Source of the DNA: Litsea cubeba | Lineage: Eukaryota; Streptophyta; Magnoliopsida; Laurales; Lauraceae | Assembly: GCA_012931725.1 (NCBI GenBank) | Contig: CM022953.1 | Span: forward strand, 59,537,354 to 59,601,353 | DNA: 64,000 nt | Direction of reading: 5' to 3' | Shown here: piece by piece, positions 10,640 through 22,639 of the stretch | Layout of the letters: every line of letters begins with the position of its first letter | How positions within the stretch are numbered: the stretch's first letter is position 1 | Translations under genes and position numbers: made by a program | The notes under the pieces: model-generated | Database searches by the model: none | What the model saw: only the letters and a program-made list of their open reading frames with translations | What the model was told of the DNA's origin: nothing

Positions 10640-11924
10640 GCAGATATAATCAATTACCTTGTTACAGGGGAAATGCCCACCCATTGGTCAAAACAGATCA
10701 ATCAAAGTTTCTTGCTGAGGTCAAATACTTTTTCTGGGATGACCCGTATCTTTTTAAGTACTGCCCAGACCAGATCATCAGGAGATGCATTCCTGATCAT
10801 GACCATTACTCTATCATTTCATTCTGCCATGATCATGCTTGTGGGGGCCGCTTTAGTTTCGAAACGGCAGCTGCAAAAGTTTTGCAGTGTGGATTTTACT
10901 GGCCCACAATCTTTAAAGATTGCCACACTTTCTGTTTGAACTGTGAGAGGTGTCAAAAGCTTGGCAAGCTCAATCGGAGGAACATGATGCCCTTGAATCC
11001 CATACCTGTGGTGGAACTTTTTGATGTGTGGGGAATTGACTTCATGGGGGCCATTCCAAGCTCTTTTGGCAATTTCTATATTTTACTTGCGGTGGACTAT
11101 GTTTCTAAATGGGTGGAAGCAATACCTACCAGAAAGAATGATCGCCATGTGGTAATCAAATTTGTGAAGGAATACATATTTTCTAGGTTTGGTGCACCCA
11201 GGGCAATTATCAGTGATGGTGGAACCCATTTTTGCAACAGCACCTTTGACCATCTGATGAAAAAGTACTCTGTTACTCATAAGGTTGCTACGCCCTACCA
11301 CCATAGACCAGTGGCCAAGTAGAAGTTTCAAATAGGCAGATTAGACAAATTTTAGAGAAGACGGTCAATCCATATCGGAAAGACTGGTCTTTGTGCCATT
11401 GGATGCATTATGGGCCTATCGAACTGCTTACAAGACTCCTATTGGGATGTCCCCATATAGGTTGGTCTATGGAAAGGCATGCCACTTGCTTGTAGAATTG
11501 GAGCATAGAGCTTATTGGGCCATTAAGAAGTTCAATTTTGACTTACCCACTACGGGTACTCTGCGCAAATTACAACTCAATGAGTTGGTAGAACTTAGAA
11601 ATGATGCCTATGAGAATGCCAAGATCTACAAGGAAAGAATGAAGTTGAACCATGATAAGTCAATTTTAAGAAAATCTTTTGAACCGAGTATGAAAGTTCT
11701 TTTTGTATAACTCCCGGTTACACCTGTTTCCAGGGAAGTTACGAACCCGATGGGCTGGTCCATTCATTGTCAGGACTGTTTACTTTCATGGTGCTGTGGA
11801 AATTGATAATCCCAAAAATGGTGATGTTTTCAAAGTGAATGGTCAACGGTTGAAACCATTTCTGGAACTGAAGGATAAAAACATTAAGGATATCCTTCTA
11901 AAAGACCCAATTTACCAGGACTGA
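10640..11924 (+). pseudogene. Athila-type Gypsy integrase remnant
   Basis: The intact protein inserts element DNA into the genome. The longest open part is 10684-11322, with a zinc-finger region ending CLNCERCQ, WGIDFMG (first Asp) and AIISDGGTHF (second Asp). The glutamate-bearing part follows a frameshift near 11310, where YHHRPVAK ends in a stop and the next frame reads GQVEVSNRQIRQILEKTV. Further pieces are 11393-11710 (ALWAYRTAYKTPIGMSPYRL) and 11703-11924 (YNSRLHLFPGKLRTRW, then VNGQRLKPFLE), shifted against each other. These are hallmark Athila C-terminal sequences. At least three frameshifts make it inactive. Confidence 0.88.
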
Positions 11925-12503
11925 TCATTTTTTTTTTGTCACGTCGAGCTGACGACATTAAACTTAGCGCTGTTTGGGAGGCAACCCAATTTTGGAAGGT
12001 AATTAATTAAGCTGGTTGATCACATTCTTTTGCACTCACTCCACATGGTAAGATGTTTCCATTTTCCTTATATGTTCAGTTCACATTACACATGCATTCA
12101 TAACATTGAGGACAATGTTGCATTTAGGTTTGGGGTGTGAGTTAGAACTTGACATGTGGTAATTTGTTCAATTTCATTATACTATTTTTTTCGCTTTGCT
12201 TTGGTTTTAGGAGATTTAAAAAAAAGATTTGTTATTATTAGGTTAGAGGGAAACTTTCGAGAGAATTTTTATTGGATGAAGATATTTATTTTGGGAAAAG
12301 AAAATAATGGTTCACTATTTTATTTATGTGAAAAGGTTTTTGGAAAAGTGCTGATTGTTGATCCCTCACTTTACACAGGTTGTATACATTTTCAAGGTTG
12401 AATGTGAAGCTTTGATTTCTGATTTATTAAAAAAAAAAAAAAAAAATCAACCCTTAGTGTTGACAGGTGGATACGTGGAAAGGGCTGCCTATTGTTAGGG
12501 ACT

Positions 12504-12551
<48 letters not shown>

Positions 12552-13304
12552 TATGACTAGTTAGGGTTCGTAGCCTTTTTAACCCGAGCCAGTAAGCCCT
12601 TAGAGGTATTTACATACTTAATGCCCTAAAGCCATCTGGTTTAGGAGTCATTGGCCGAATGCTCGTTACATGGGTTAATTAGAAAGCTTAAAGGACCTAG
12701 GCATTGCACAGTCACATGTGTGAAAAAAAAAAATTCCCGCACTTTGAAAAACAGTAGTGCGAAAACCGTCATTATCGCCCTGAGAGGAATACTGTTTTTC
12801 TTTACTAAGTTTAGGTGGCCCAGAATTTAAAAAAAAATATATTATCTTCCCGGAAATTCTTGGTGGATCATTTGATGCTTATTACGTATACATACTTTTC
12901 ACCGTGCACGATCAATTAGCATTATTTTCTAGAATTATTGACCAAAGATGGGATTGGTGAACCGAATTAGGATTTGTCTTTAAAAATTCAGAAAATCGAG
13001 AAATAATCAGTATCTATAAATTTTCTCTTGGAAGAAGTTTCCGTGGATTTTGTTAGGTTTTATGCATTTTTTTCATATCTTTTTTTTAAAAAAAAAGAGA
13101 ATTTTGTGGGCATATTCACTGCAAACCCTCATGAGACACAACTCGTCCACTAGGGGGAACCTAGGGGTTTAAGGGCTTGCTGCATACGCTAAATGCAGTC
13201 GAGAGGGCCAGCGAAAGTTAGCATTTTCTTTTTGTTTTTCTGCAATTGTTAGGATAACAAACTTCTCATTTGCTCGAGGACTAGCAAAAAGCTGGTTTGG
13301 GGTG
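11925..13304 (+). other. Athila-type 3' noncoding region
   Basis: Shortly after the last pol stop comes a gtcgagctgacgac..gggaggcaaccca stretch, which Athila elements carry after pol, then cattgaggacaatgttgcatttaggtttgggg near 12107-12140. No convincing gene follows. A-rich runs (12506-12548 is a long one) and an 81-codon frame at 12156-12401 look like noncoding drift. The region ends with the purine-rich aaaaagctggtttggggtg at 13286-13304, the polypurine tract. Confidence 0.75.
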
Positions 13305-14947
13305 TGATAAGTCCACAAAAATATAGTTTTCATGGATCATTTTATGTTACCTTGTGGACTTAATTAGGGTAATTTGCACTCAATTTCATAGAATTTCATA
13401 ATTCCATGCATTTGAGCATCAAAGTTGGAATTTTAGTCAAAATCATTCAAAATCATCAATCTTGCATGAATTTTATGAAATCATTGGTTTACATCATCTT
13501 AGTGTCACACAAATTAGCCTTTTGATTCTTGCATCATCAATTAGTTCATGGAAAATCATCCAATGGTGCATTCATGTGCATGATCTCATTCGGGTCCCAT
13601 GCATGACATTTATGAATTTTAAACATGTTATGGCTGAATTATTCTTTTCATTCTTGTAGGGAATCTTCAGTTAATTGGGACCCGCCTTGAAAAGAAATTA
13701 AGAAAAGAAATTCACAGAGAATATCCAAGCCATGCCACTTCAAGGTGTGTGCACTCCCCATGTGGTCCCACACCATGCCAAGCTTTGCTACAAATTCAAT
13801 TTCAGATTTGTTTAAAGAACTTGTCAAAGAAAGTGGGTCCATTTTCATGAGGATTTGCTTAAAGTAAAATTTAGAAGGTGTGAGCAACCAAGGAGTTTAC
13901 AAAAATAGCTTTGGAAGATTCTCTCCAAAAATCTCTACCATTATTTGCCAAATCTTGCAAGCTTGGAAAGCAAGAAGAAGACTTACCAAAGAAGGGAGAT
14001 TCTTATGCTAAAAAAGAGGATCTAGAGAGAAAGAATAGGGAGCTCATGCCCTATTTAAAGACCCCCCTCACACGTCCAAACAATCCATCCCCACCTTTCT
14101 TTATTAAATTATTCTCTCCTAGCCACACCTTCTCTTACCTACTTCTTTTCTCCATTATTTTTTTTGGTAGCCTTGGGCCATGTCCAAGGATTTATTTTGA
14201 AGGAGAATCTTTGTGAAGGAGAAGTTGTAAAGTTGAAGTTCTCAATGAAAATCACATCTTTTGCAATGGAGGAGTAATTATTTTGGATTGGAGCACAAAG
14301 TGAAGTTAAGTAATTTTATTTTCATTTTATGTCTTTAATTTAATCTTTATTTTTCTATGATGCATGTTTAGTAGAATAATAGATCTACCTTCGTGCGGCA
14401 GGCAAACCTCCACTTTATATTTTAATTAAATTTCTTTTTAATCAGTTAATCTTCTTTTGATAGAATATACTTAGGTTTTTATGCCTTTGATATTTTATGC
14501 TAAATTTGTTAACTGATATTCAAAGTAATTTATATTTTATGAGGTGATGGAGATCTTGGGTTTTTCAGTTTAAGAATTGAATTTAAAAAAAAAAAGAATA
14601 TCTTCCGGATAAGAAACATTGAGTTGTTTCTGATCTGAGTTATTTGCAAGGCAAAAGATTAAATTAAAGTATGTGATTTGAGAATTGAAATTAATTAATG
14701 GACTATTTGTTGCTCTGATCTACCTTTGTCATTATTGTTATCCGTTTATCTTGCATAGTAGCCTTATCTCTCATTCAAATCTTGATCTGTTTTTATATTC
14801 ATCATTATAAAAAAAATCAGATTTTAATATAAAAAAAAAAGATTTCAATAGTGCTCCATGTGGGATTCGACCTGTACTTGCCATTGTTTAAAAAAAAAGA
14901 CAGCTGTGCACTTGCAGTATTAAAAGATTGAGTTTAATTTCACATCA
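13305..14947 (+). repeat. Athila-type 3' LTR
   Basis: The LTR starts TGATAAGTCC directly after the polypurine tract and probably ends ...tttcacatca at 14947, about 1.64 kb. Near the end it contains gggattcgacctgtacttgcc, like the Athila LTR end. No partner LTR is in the window, so the right boundary is by motif only and no TSD can be tested. Small frames inside are not supported as genes. Confidence 0.7.
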
Positions 14948-16168
14948 GAGATCGCAGCGCAGCAGATAGAGGTGAGAGATTGCAGCGCAACAATGAGAGG
15001 TGAGAGATCGAGACCGCAGGCGAGAGGGAGAGGGAGAGGAGAGAGATCGCAGGCGACGCGAGATGGGAGGGAGAGAGAGAGATCGCAGAGAGAGACGCAG
15101 GGCCCGTCCGCTGAAGATCTCCGTCCGGGAGAGGGAGACGAGAGAGAGCAAGCCGTCCGCGAGAGAGAGACGAGAGAGGTAGATTCGTCCGGTGAAGAAC
15201 ATGCAGAGAAAGAGAGAGGAATCGCCTGCAGAGAGAGAGGAGACGATTAGGTCTGAGTGTAAGAAGGGGGAAACTAAAAAAATAGTAGGCAATTTGAAAT
15301 TTTAGCCACTTAAAACGAAACTCATCCCACACACGTTCTTCGCATGATTTAGCTGAAAGCTCCCCGAAGCTTCAGCTTAGGGAGCTGCTCCCATATATAT
15401 ATATATATAAAAGAAAATGGCTTTCTTTTGGTGGAAAATACTCTCCCCAGCCTAAACAAAAAATAAAAATTTAAGCAGTTTGATTCCATTAACATAAGAG
15501 CACATGCAGTGGTAGCCACTAAAATTTTGAGGACACGACACAACACAAAATTAAGGGCAATCATCATTTCTGCAATCTATAGTTCATCCATGTAAGTGGG
15601 CCCTACCCATTAAGGGCCATCTAGGGTTTATTTTATGACGACAGTAATTGGGGTGGGAGTGGGGGGATGTAATCATTAATTGTTACGGAGAAAAGGTGGG
15701 CTTAAAGTTAAACTAATCCAATTGGGGATTGGAGGAATTTGAAAAGGAGATCATTTCATGCACCGGCACAATGGACGGCTGAGAAGAAAGAGGGAGGTTG
15801 GAGTGGGACCAGACACTGTGTAGGTTTTTGTCGTCTAAGGAACTAAAACAAATCCCTGTCCACATCAGGGTACCTTTCGCTGTCTGACGTACATTGCCTT
15901 TTTAAAGGACAAGGACTGTCATTTGATTTTGTTGCTTATGCTGTAGTTATGGTTCCTCCTTGTAACTTCTTTATCCAAGCCTGCCTACATGAAGTTAGGA
16001 TGAGTAATAGGTGGGTTTCTTTTCTCAAGGGCAACGAAAACTTCCATTAAGAGGGGTTTTGTCTTGAGATTAATTGATTTTATGTACCTATTTATTTGAA
16101 AAAAAAAAACTTTTTGGGATAATTTTTTTTCTTATTTAAGTGGTTAAAACTAAAGCAATAAAGATAAA
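14948..16168. other. Unassigned interval with GA-rich tract
   Basis: The interval 14948-15248 is built of gaga and gcgag runs (CT-rich on the minus strand), so the overlapping frames there are low-complexity. A short (ta)n tract lies near 15396-15411. The rest, to 16168, has ordinary AT-rich sequence with no long frame, no repeat of the surrounding elements and no recognisable RNA gene. It could be original host DNA or an old unrecognised element. Confidence 0.5.
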
Positions 16169-16670
16169 TATCAGGCCCCGACCCAAGGTTCGGTGTTTTC
16201 AATTATTATTTTAATCATAATTAGTATATAAGTGAGTTTAGAGGATGATTAGCTTAATTTTAAATTAGAATACACTTTTGAATAGCTTTTGGGATTTTCG
16301 AGAACCGATAGATTTAGTTTGACGCGGGCCGGGGCGGCCATGTGTTGCGTGTGAGATTGGGGGAATTCATTTTTGTTTGAAAAAAAATTCCAATTTTACT
16401 TCTTTTAACTCATTTTATTGTTTTTGACAACTTTCATGTTTTGTCAAATTGCATATGAGGCTTAAAAATCGCGTTTTTCAAGAAAAAGGGCAAAACCGAC
16501 CTTTCACACAAAATCTATACCCAAATTTCAAAATTTTCAGAAATGGCAAATATATACCTTTTGGAAAATAGATTTTTCGTTGAGCGATTTTGTCTTCTTC
16601 GGCATCTTCGTTCAGGGCCTGCAAATGCCTTTTTCAGCCTTAAGAAAATTGGGGCCCACTTGTCACTTTT

Positions 16671-16680
16671 TATATATAAA
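16671..16680 (+). promoter_or_regulatory. LTR1 TATA box
   Basis: The sequence tatatataaa is followed by gggtcc, about 500 bp into the LTR. The same element lies in LTR3 at 62031-62042, and in LTR2, where a MULE has split it. The other LTR families have TATA boxes at the equivalent place (34566-34573 and 18007-18014), so it is the likely RNA polymerase II start point. Confidence 0.7.
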
Positions 16681-18006
16681 GGGTCCTTTTCTCCCTCTTC
16701 CCCATTTCGTTTTCCTACAACATTGAAGAGGGGCTAGGGTTTCCATGTTCCCGCACTTTCTCTCTCCTCTAGAACACTCTTTTCTTGAAGCCAAAGCAAG
16801 GGATTGATCTCCTAGAATTCTTCTTCACTCTCCAAGCTTCTCAAAGACACTCATTTTCAAAGGTTTTGAGCTAGGCAACTCTCTCTTTCAAGCTCTTCTT
16901 TCTTGTTCAAGCTACATAAGGTTGGCCATTGTCTTCCTTTCATGACATCTTGGTTTTTCGAACCATTTGTATTGTTTTTCTCACACATGCAAAGAAGTTT
17001 CTTGGAATTTGCCAAATGATTGATTTTTCTAGGGTTTCCTCTCGGCTATTTTTGGGGCTTTTGTAGATTGGAGGCTTGGGACTCTAGAGAGAGTATTTTA
17101 GTGTATTTTGCCATTCAACTTGACCAACGCAAGTTAATATTTCAGCTAACATGTGATTTGTTCAATGTGAATAGTTCCATGAAATTCTTCTTTATATGTT
17201 TATTCTCCATTTCATGTCAAGGTTTTATCTTGAAGTGTTTTATGAAATGTTTTATGCTTATTTTCTTTGAAATGTAAACCTTGAAATGCCTATGTTCTTG
17301 GATTCATCTTCTTTGTATCAGCCCTTTTTATTCTAAGATTCTTGACATCTTGATGAATGGAAAAACTTTGTTAGCATTTGATTTTTATTTTGTTGGATGG
17401 AATGCAATGAAATAGTGTATGGTTGTTTCAATGGAGTTTTATGAGAAAATGAGAAGCTCATATTTTATAGAAATATATGGAAGTGAAGGAGGGAAGGTGT
17501 GTAAGACCCCGACCCGAGAGACCTCAATTAGTGTTAATTAAGTTGTGTTTTAGCTATAAGTATGTTTAGTAGATTTTGATTTAGTTTTGGGTTAGAATAA
17601 CTTTTATAATAGCTTTTGAGAATTTTGAGAGGCTTCTTTATTTGTGGGACCCTTTGGGGGTTCTTGTTACGGATTTGCGTAAGCTTGGGGGTCTAATCAT
17701 GATTTCTTTAAAAAAAATTTAATCCCGTTTGACTTATCTTATTATTCTCTACAACTTTTGTGTTGACCTCGTTCTCATTCGAGTGCCCGAAACCAGACTT
17801 TTCTCAATTTGAGGGCAAAATAGTCTTTTTACCCAAAATCTGGACACGATTTTCAATATCACCAAACCTTGCAAAACATATATTTTTTGGAAACTAAAAA
17901 TTTCGTCGAACAACTTTGTCTTCTTCGTCAGACTCATTTGAGGTCCCGAAATGGATGTTTCGAGCCCGAGAGGTATTTTAAGTTGCGGGATCCACTCTCC
18001 TTTTTG

Positions 18007-18014
18007 TATAAAAG
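18007..18014 (+). promoter_or_regulatory. G3 LTR TATA box
   Basis: The sequence tataaaag lies about 510 bp into the G3 LTR, the same place as in G1 and G2. A candidate 5' splice site, TAG then GTGATC, follows at 18273. Confidence 0.6.
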
Positions 18015-18865
18015 GGAACCCATCTTCTCCATTCCATTTTTCTTGACCTAATCACTGTGCTAAGAGCAGGAGTCCAGTAGCCACCGTTCTTCCCCTTTTT
18101 CTCTTGCTTGCTTCCTCTCAAACCACCACAAAGCTTTGCTAAATCAAGATTTGGACCTTACAATCTTCTTCCTCATCTCAAGGGCTTCATCTTGACGCCA
18201 TTTTTGAAGAAAACCGCCCATTCCAAGATCTCTTTTGAGCAACCTCTTGCCTTTTGAAGAACTTCCTTGTAGGTGATCTTTCTAAAAATTATATATTTGT
18301 GTTTGTATAGCCCTAGGGAAGCTCCATTTTCATTATTGGAAACTTTCATCTTGTTTTGATTGGTTTTGATATTTAAGGGTTTGTTTTGGGGGTTTTTGTA
18401 TAGGTTTTTGATTTTGGCTTAAGAGGTGATTAGAGCTTGATTTGCTTTAGCTTGGACCTAAGGCAAGTGGATGAAACGATTTACTTGATGCTAAATCACA
18501 TTTGTGCTTATTCTTGGTTTTTCATTAATGATTCGAATTTTCTTAAACCTTGTTTTATATCATGTCTTTTACTAGCTTTGAAATGTACTTACTAATGTGT
18601 TTTTCTTGCTTATTAATTTCTTGGAAATGTTACTTTGATTTGTGTTAAAAGTAATTGATCTTTATGTGGATTTCTATGATTCTTCTTATGGTTGAGATGG
18701 ATGGGATGAAGGATTTTGATCCATGTTACAGATGATTTGATGGAAGAATGGAAGTTTGATTGATGGAATGGAGGAGTTTTTAGCTCAAATATTATAGGGA
18801 GTTGATGTATAGAAATGAGGGATGTTTGGAGGAAGGAAAGACTGAAAATTTGCTTCAGAAATGCT

Positions 18866-19245
18866 GTGTTCGCAACTGTCGGTCAGCTTGTCGGCTGACC
18901 GACATCCAACCGACAGCTCTAGGTTCCATTTCCAGAGAGCTGTGAACTTCTGAAACTTTCTGATGCAGAGGTGTCGGCTAACCGACAGGTGACCGACACC
19001 AGTTCGGTCCCAATTCCAGAAAGCTGCAATCAGCCAGAATTTCTGTGGGTCATCTTTCGGTCGACTGACATGGGGATGTCGGTCGACCGAAAGATGACCG
19101 ACAGACTCTCGGCTCCATTTCCAGAGAACTGCATTTTTTCACAAATTCTGATACTGTAATGTCGGCTGAACGACAGAACCCTGCCGGCTGACCGACATAG
19201 CTCTGTTGGCTGACCGACATCAGCTGAGGAGTTAACCGACAGTCA
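18866..19245. repeat. Palindrome-rich cassette in G3 LTR
   Basis: Many copies of gtcggctgaccgacat-like and gtcggtcgaccga-like words alternate with a spacer resembling ttccatttccagagagctg. The words are partly self-complementary. It lies between the candidate splice donor and the terminal exon, as do the different palindromic cassettes of G1 and G2. Confidence 0.75.
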
Positions 19246-20128
19246 TTTTCTTCCTGGTTTCTTTTGGAGAAATATATGGGACTATACTATAGAAAAACCC
19301 TCATCACCCTAATCTTGTTAAAGGTCTTGTAGATTTGTCAATGTGAGTAAGGTCCCGGGTTGTCTCTAATTCCTATGGAGTACCAAATAAATATTAAATT
19401 GACAAACAAGACCCTATCTACATTGATTCAAATCTTGGACCTTCAACATTTAGCTAGGAGAATGTTGGAAATCCGTTCACGTTTATCTTGACCCGAATTC
19501 TGTTTGTGCTTTTGAAACATCACATCTTAGGATATAGACTTGTCCCAAAAGTATTGTTTTAGCATATTGCTAATCCGTTTATGCTCGTCCCGATGCTATT
19601 GTGTTTTTGTGCCATGGGCACCCCATCCCATTATATGTATTTTATTGTTCTGATTTTTCGCATGTGACCTATGAGTCGGCACCACTAAGCTTGGATAACC
19701 TTATCGGTTTGATCCACTGATTTGGAGATCCCCCTTCTGTTATACCAACTGCAGCATGGGTTCCGCATTGCCCCGATATACCTGGTTCGCTACCGTGGTC
19801 CCGTATAGTATTATATGTAACTATATTTTATTGTTGACTCTCCTCACCTTGTGTGACTGAAGTCAACTCCCGATGTGCTCTCATCACTTTAGTGAGAGAG
19901 GATTTAGCTTCGTGTGGTTGCCATCTTGCTAGTTCCCGAATCATTGTTACCTTACATGATTTATCGCATATGTACTCCTTATAAATGATGTATCATTCTT
20001 TTATGAAATTCATTATTTATACACAGGTTTTCTACACTCTTGTAAAATATCATTGTTTTATTTTATTGTCACATCTTTTCACCCACCTACCAAACCGTCA
20101 TGTCTGATCTATTTATTTTGGTACTCAG

Positions 20129-20220
20129 GTCCCGAACATATTGCCATTGAGAAGGAGCCTGAGGAGAAGTTCGGCGAACCGCAGCACGTAATTGAGTGGC
20201 AAGCTGACGATGTCATATAG
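20129..20220 (+). other. Conserved terminal exon-like segment, G3 LTR
   Basis: After a CTGAT at 20104-20108 and an AG at 20127-20128, an open frame runs to TAG at 20218-20220 and ends IEWQADDVI. The other two LTR families have the same layout: seven codons from the AG to a conserved GAG, then 13-14 codons to the GAG-TGG pair. No start codon is assigned. Whether it is spliced or translated is inference. Confidence 0.5.
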
Positions 20221-20454
20221 ACATTCGTTCATGCTTAGAGATTAGACATTATTTTGGGAACTTGTGATTAACATCTTTTGGATTTTATTGGATGTACTGG
20301 CCTTTGTTGGCTATTATTTTGGGGCAACTAATCAACTGATCTTTTGTATAAACATTTAACTTTACTTTTGGAAAATATACTGATGATCAATGCTCACTTT
20401 GATACTTAGTCATTGTGATTATGAATCAGTCTTGATACGAAACATAATAGTACT

Positions 20455-21391
20455 TGTAGGTGCAGAAAATAATGACCCACAATAAGGAGGTGCCTTAGAG
20501 GACTTATCCGATGATGATGATGACTGGGAATGTCTGGGTGCCGTCCGAAAGCCTGAAAGAGAATAGCAAACGATCAAAGGACCCTGGCCTGGGCGGCGCA
20601 AGGCTCTCCGATGCCAAAGTCAGTGTGGGAACTGGAACAATGGAAGGAGAGGGAGAAGAGAGACAGAGTAAGGGCTCTGTGAATCAGATTGTGCGTACCT
20701 TTGATGGTGGTATGAGCCTCTATTTATAGAGTTTGGAACGTATCTTTGGGAGATATCGTGGTGTGGGTCCCGTGATTCGACAGGGAAGTCACGATCAGCC
20801 CACATTACATTAATTGCGGTCCAATCCAGCCCACTATGCATTAAATGCGCGTCGGGTCAGCCCACGTCGCATTTAATGCACGTCTTGTTGGGCCAGATCA
20901 TGTTGGACGCCTTTGGCGGTAGGGGATCGTGGGATCTGCCCTCGGGCCTTGCCCTGATGTGGCCTCAGCCGCTGGATGCCGCCCTATCAGGATATGGCGA
21001 AGATTGTGGGCGGCTGGATGTCGTGTCTGTCCCACTAGCTCGTGCCCCTATCCCTCCACGTGCCTGATGACGTGGGGGATGAGGGGCGCAAGTGAAGGTT
21101 CTCTCTTGCTTCGGCTTCTGTCCTGGCTTCTTCAGCCGAGGTGGAGTTTTCTGCCGAGATGGCACCGGGGTGGCTCAGCCGAGGTGGAGCTCCCCGCCGA
21201 GATGGCATCCGGGTGGACCTGTTCGGCGCTAGTGGCCCGGAGATGCTTGACTTCGGCCGAGGCCTCTGTCCTGGTAGCCGGGGTGAGATTGGTGCCACGT
21301 GGATGGCACGCGGATGGCACGTGAGAATGCTTAGCCTCATCTGATGGCTGTGATTAGCTTAATCCTGTGGCTCTGGAAATCTCCCCACACA
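20455..21391 (-). repeat. 3' LTR of the gag-only element
   Basis: On the plus strand it starts TGTAGGTGCAG and ends CTCCCCACACA. By eye it differs from the other LTR at about fifteen places over 937 bp, so the insertion is young compared with the surrounding LTRs. Frames seen inside (for example 21035-21340 minus, 20929-21324 plus) overlap each other and occur in both copies. I do not call them genes. Confidence 0.93.
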
Positions 21392-21412
21392 ATTGCCCCC
21401 TAGCTTTTGACC
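21392..21412 (-). other. Polypurine tract of the gag-only element
   Basis: On the minus strand the run aaaagctagggggcaat abuts the 3' LTR. It is the expected primer for plus-strand DNA synthesis. Confidence 0.6.
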
Positions 21413-21611
21413 TCTGAGTGTGCCTAGCCTTTAGGGGTTGAAAGCTTAGAAGAATCCGTCCGGGGATGTGGCGATCGTCGTCTGGTGTCGCTTCAACTGC
21501 TCTGAAGCGATAAATGCTCTGTCTTGCCTGTACTGGGAAGCGAGTCGACGGCTACACGCGTCGCCTCTTCACTGATTGCGGTGTCTGCCGGGATCCCTGT
21601 GAACGATCCAG

Positions 21612-22118
21612 TTGCGAGCCGAGCTGCATCCGGTTCCGAGGCGTCCTACTTCAAGTTCAGAACCGTCGAACCTGAGGCAAATAGTGGACGCCTTTTCTTC
21701 CGATCAGGAAGAAGACATGGCGGGAAGGTCAGGGGAGCCGGTCGTTAGGGACCTAGCGGCCAAGTTTAGGCGGGGGTCTTCTTCGTCTGCGACGCCATCT
21801 TCTGCCAGCACCCGCGCTGCTTCGAGCTCGGGAGGTGCTGGCGCTACTTCAGCTTCTGCTCCTGCTCCAGCTTCTGCTCCTGCTCCTGCTCCTGCTCCGG
21901 AAGATGCTCCAGCTGCCCCGGTCTTGAGCGGTGCCCCGGTCGCCAGTGATGCTTCTGCCGTGCCTCAGGGTGAGGCCTCTTCTGCCCCTGGAGCAAATGA
22001 GGCTCTGGTCGAAGAATCTCCTGCCAGCGACGCTCCCAGCAAGGTCGCGGTTTCGGCCGAATCCACTGGTCCAGCAGATACGGTGATCGACCTAGTGGAG
22101 TCGCCGAAGCCACAGTAG
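21612..22118 (+). CDS. Antisense ORF of the gag-only element (Ala/Ser/Pro-rich)
   Basis: A 168-residue frame runs opposite to gag, between the tandem array and the 3' LTR. Residues 1-50 are mixed and charged (SSDQEEDMAGRSGEPVV). Residues 55-100 are Ser- and Ala-Pro-rich. The end is acidic and finishes DTVIDLVESPKPQ. The true start may lie upstream through a frameshift, since readable sequence continues to about 21520. A plant-like polyadenylation signal, aataaa, lies at 22249-22254, about 130 bp past the stop, and supports a transcription unit on this strand. Retand-lineage elements carry an antisense ORF at this place; their protein's function is not established. I do not recognise a domain. 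Confidence 0.5.
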   Translation: MRAELHPVPRRPTSSSEPSNLRQIVDAFSSDQEEDMAGRSGEPVVRDLAAKFRRGSSSSATPSSASTRAASSSGGAGATSASAPAPASAPAPAPAPEDAPAAPVLSGAPVASDASAVPQGEASSAPGANEALVEESPASDAPSKVAVSAESTGPADTVIDLVESPKPQ

Positions 22119-22248
22119 CCGGGGTCCTCTTTATTTCTGTCTTTCTGTATGTAAGGTTTTTGCTTCATCTTCTGTTTTCAGAGGACTGCGATCCTCCTTT
22201 TTGTACTTTGCTTTCTTTCTGTAACTTTTGTAACGAAGCTGTTTACAA

Positions 22249-22254
22249 TGAATA
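22249..22254 (+). terminator. Possible poly(A) signal for the antisense ORF
   Basis: AATAAA follows a T-rich stretch with several tttctgta words downstream of the stop at 22118. It is the only clear signal of its kind just after this ORF. Confidence 0.4.
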
Positions 22255-22639
22255 AAAAGGAGGAGTTCTGTGATCACCCAAACTGTGTACAATGCTTTTG
22301 AGTTCTTTCTTACTTTCCTTGCACTGTTCTGGAACACTTGTGTTTTTGTGCTGCTTTTCTGTGTTTGAGTGATGGCACAGTTCTTTTCTTTTTTGAAGAC
22401 TGACTTTGGCCGAAATGGCTGGCTTTGGCCGAAATGGCTGGCCTTGCTCCGAGGTGGATCCATACCTTGGCCGAATTGCCTTGCGCCGGGGTAGATCCAT
22501 CGTTCCGCTGGACTCGGCTAGGCGAGAGTGAGTGCGGCTATGGCCTTCTGAGGGGTGTATGAACCCGGATTTCAGGAATCTGACCTTGGCCAAAATGGCT
22601 GACCTTGGCCGAACCGCCTTGCGCCGAGGTGTGAGGGGT

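Noticed and set aside
12480..12560. Long A run as a LINE or SINE tail
   Set aside because: No internal promoter boxes, coding remnant or flanking duplication were seen. It lies within the Athila-type 3' noncoding region.
14940..15332. Minus-strand frame of 130 residues rich in Leu and Ser, and overlapping plus-strand Arg/Glu frames
   Set aside because: All three frames are open because the DNA is a GA/CT repeat. There is no domain, and composition follows the repeat.
20929..21340. Overlapping frames on both strands in the LTRs of the gag-only element (also 26501-26913)
   Set aside because: GC-rich LTR sequence gives open frames in several phases at once. Both LTRs have them only because they are copies, and no conserved domain is seen.
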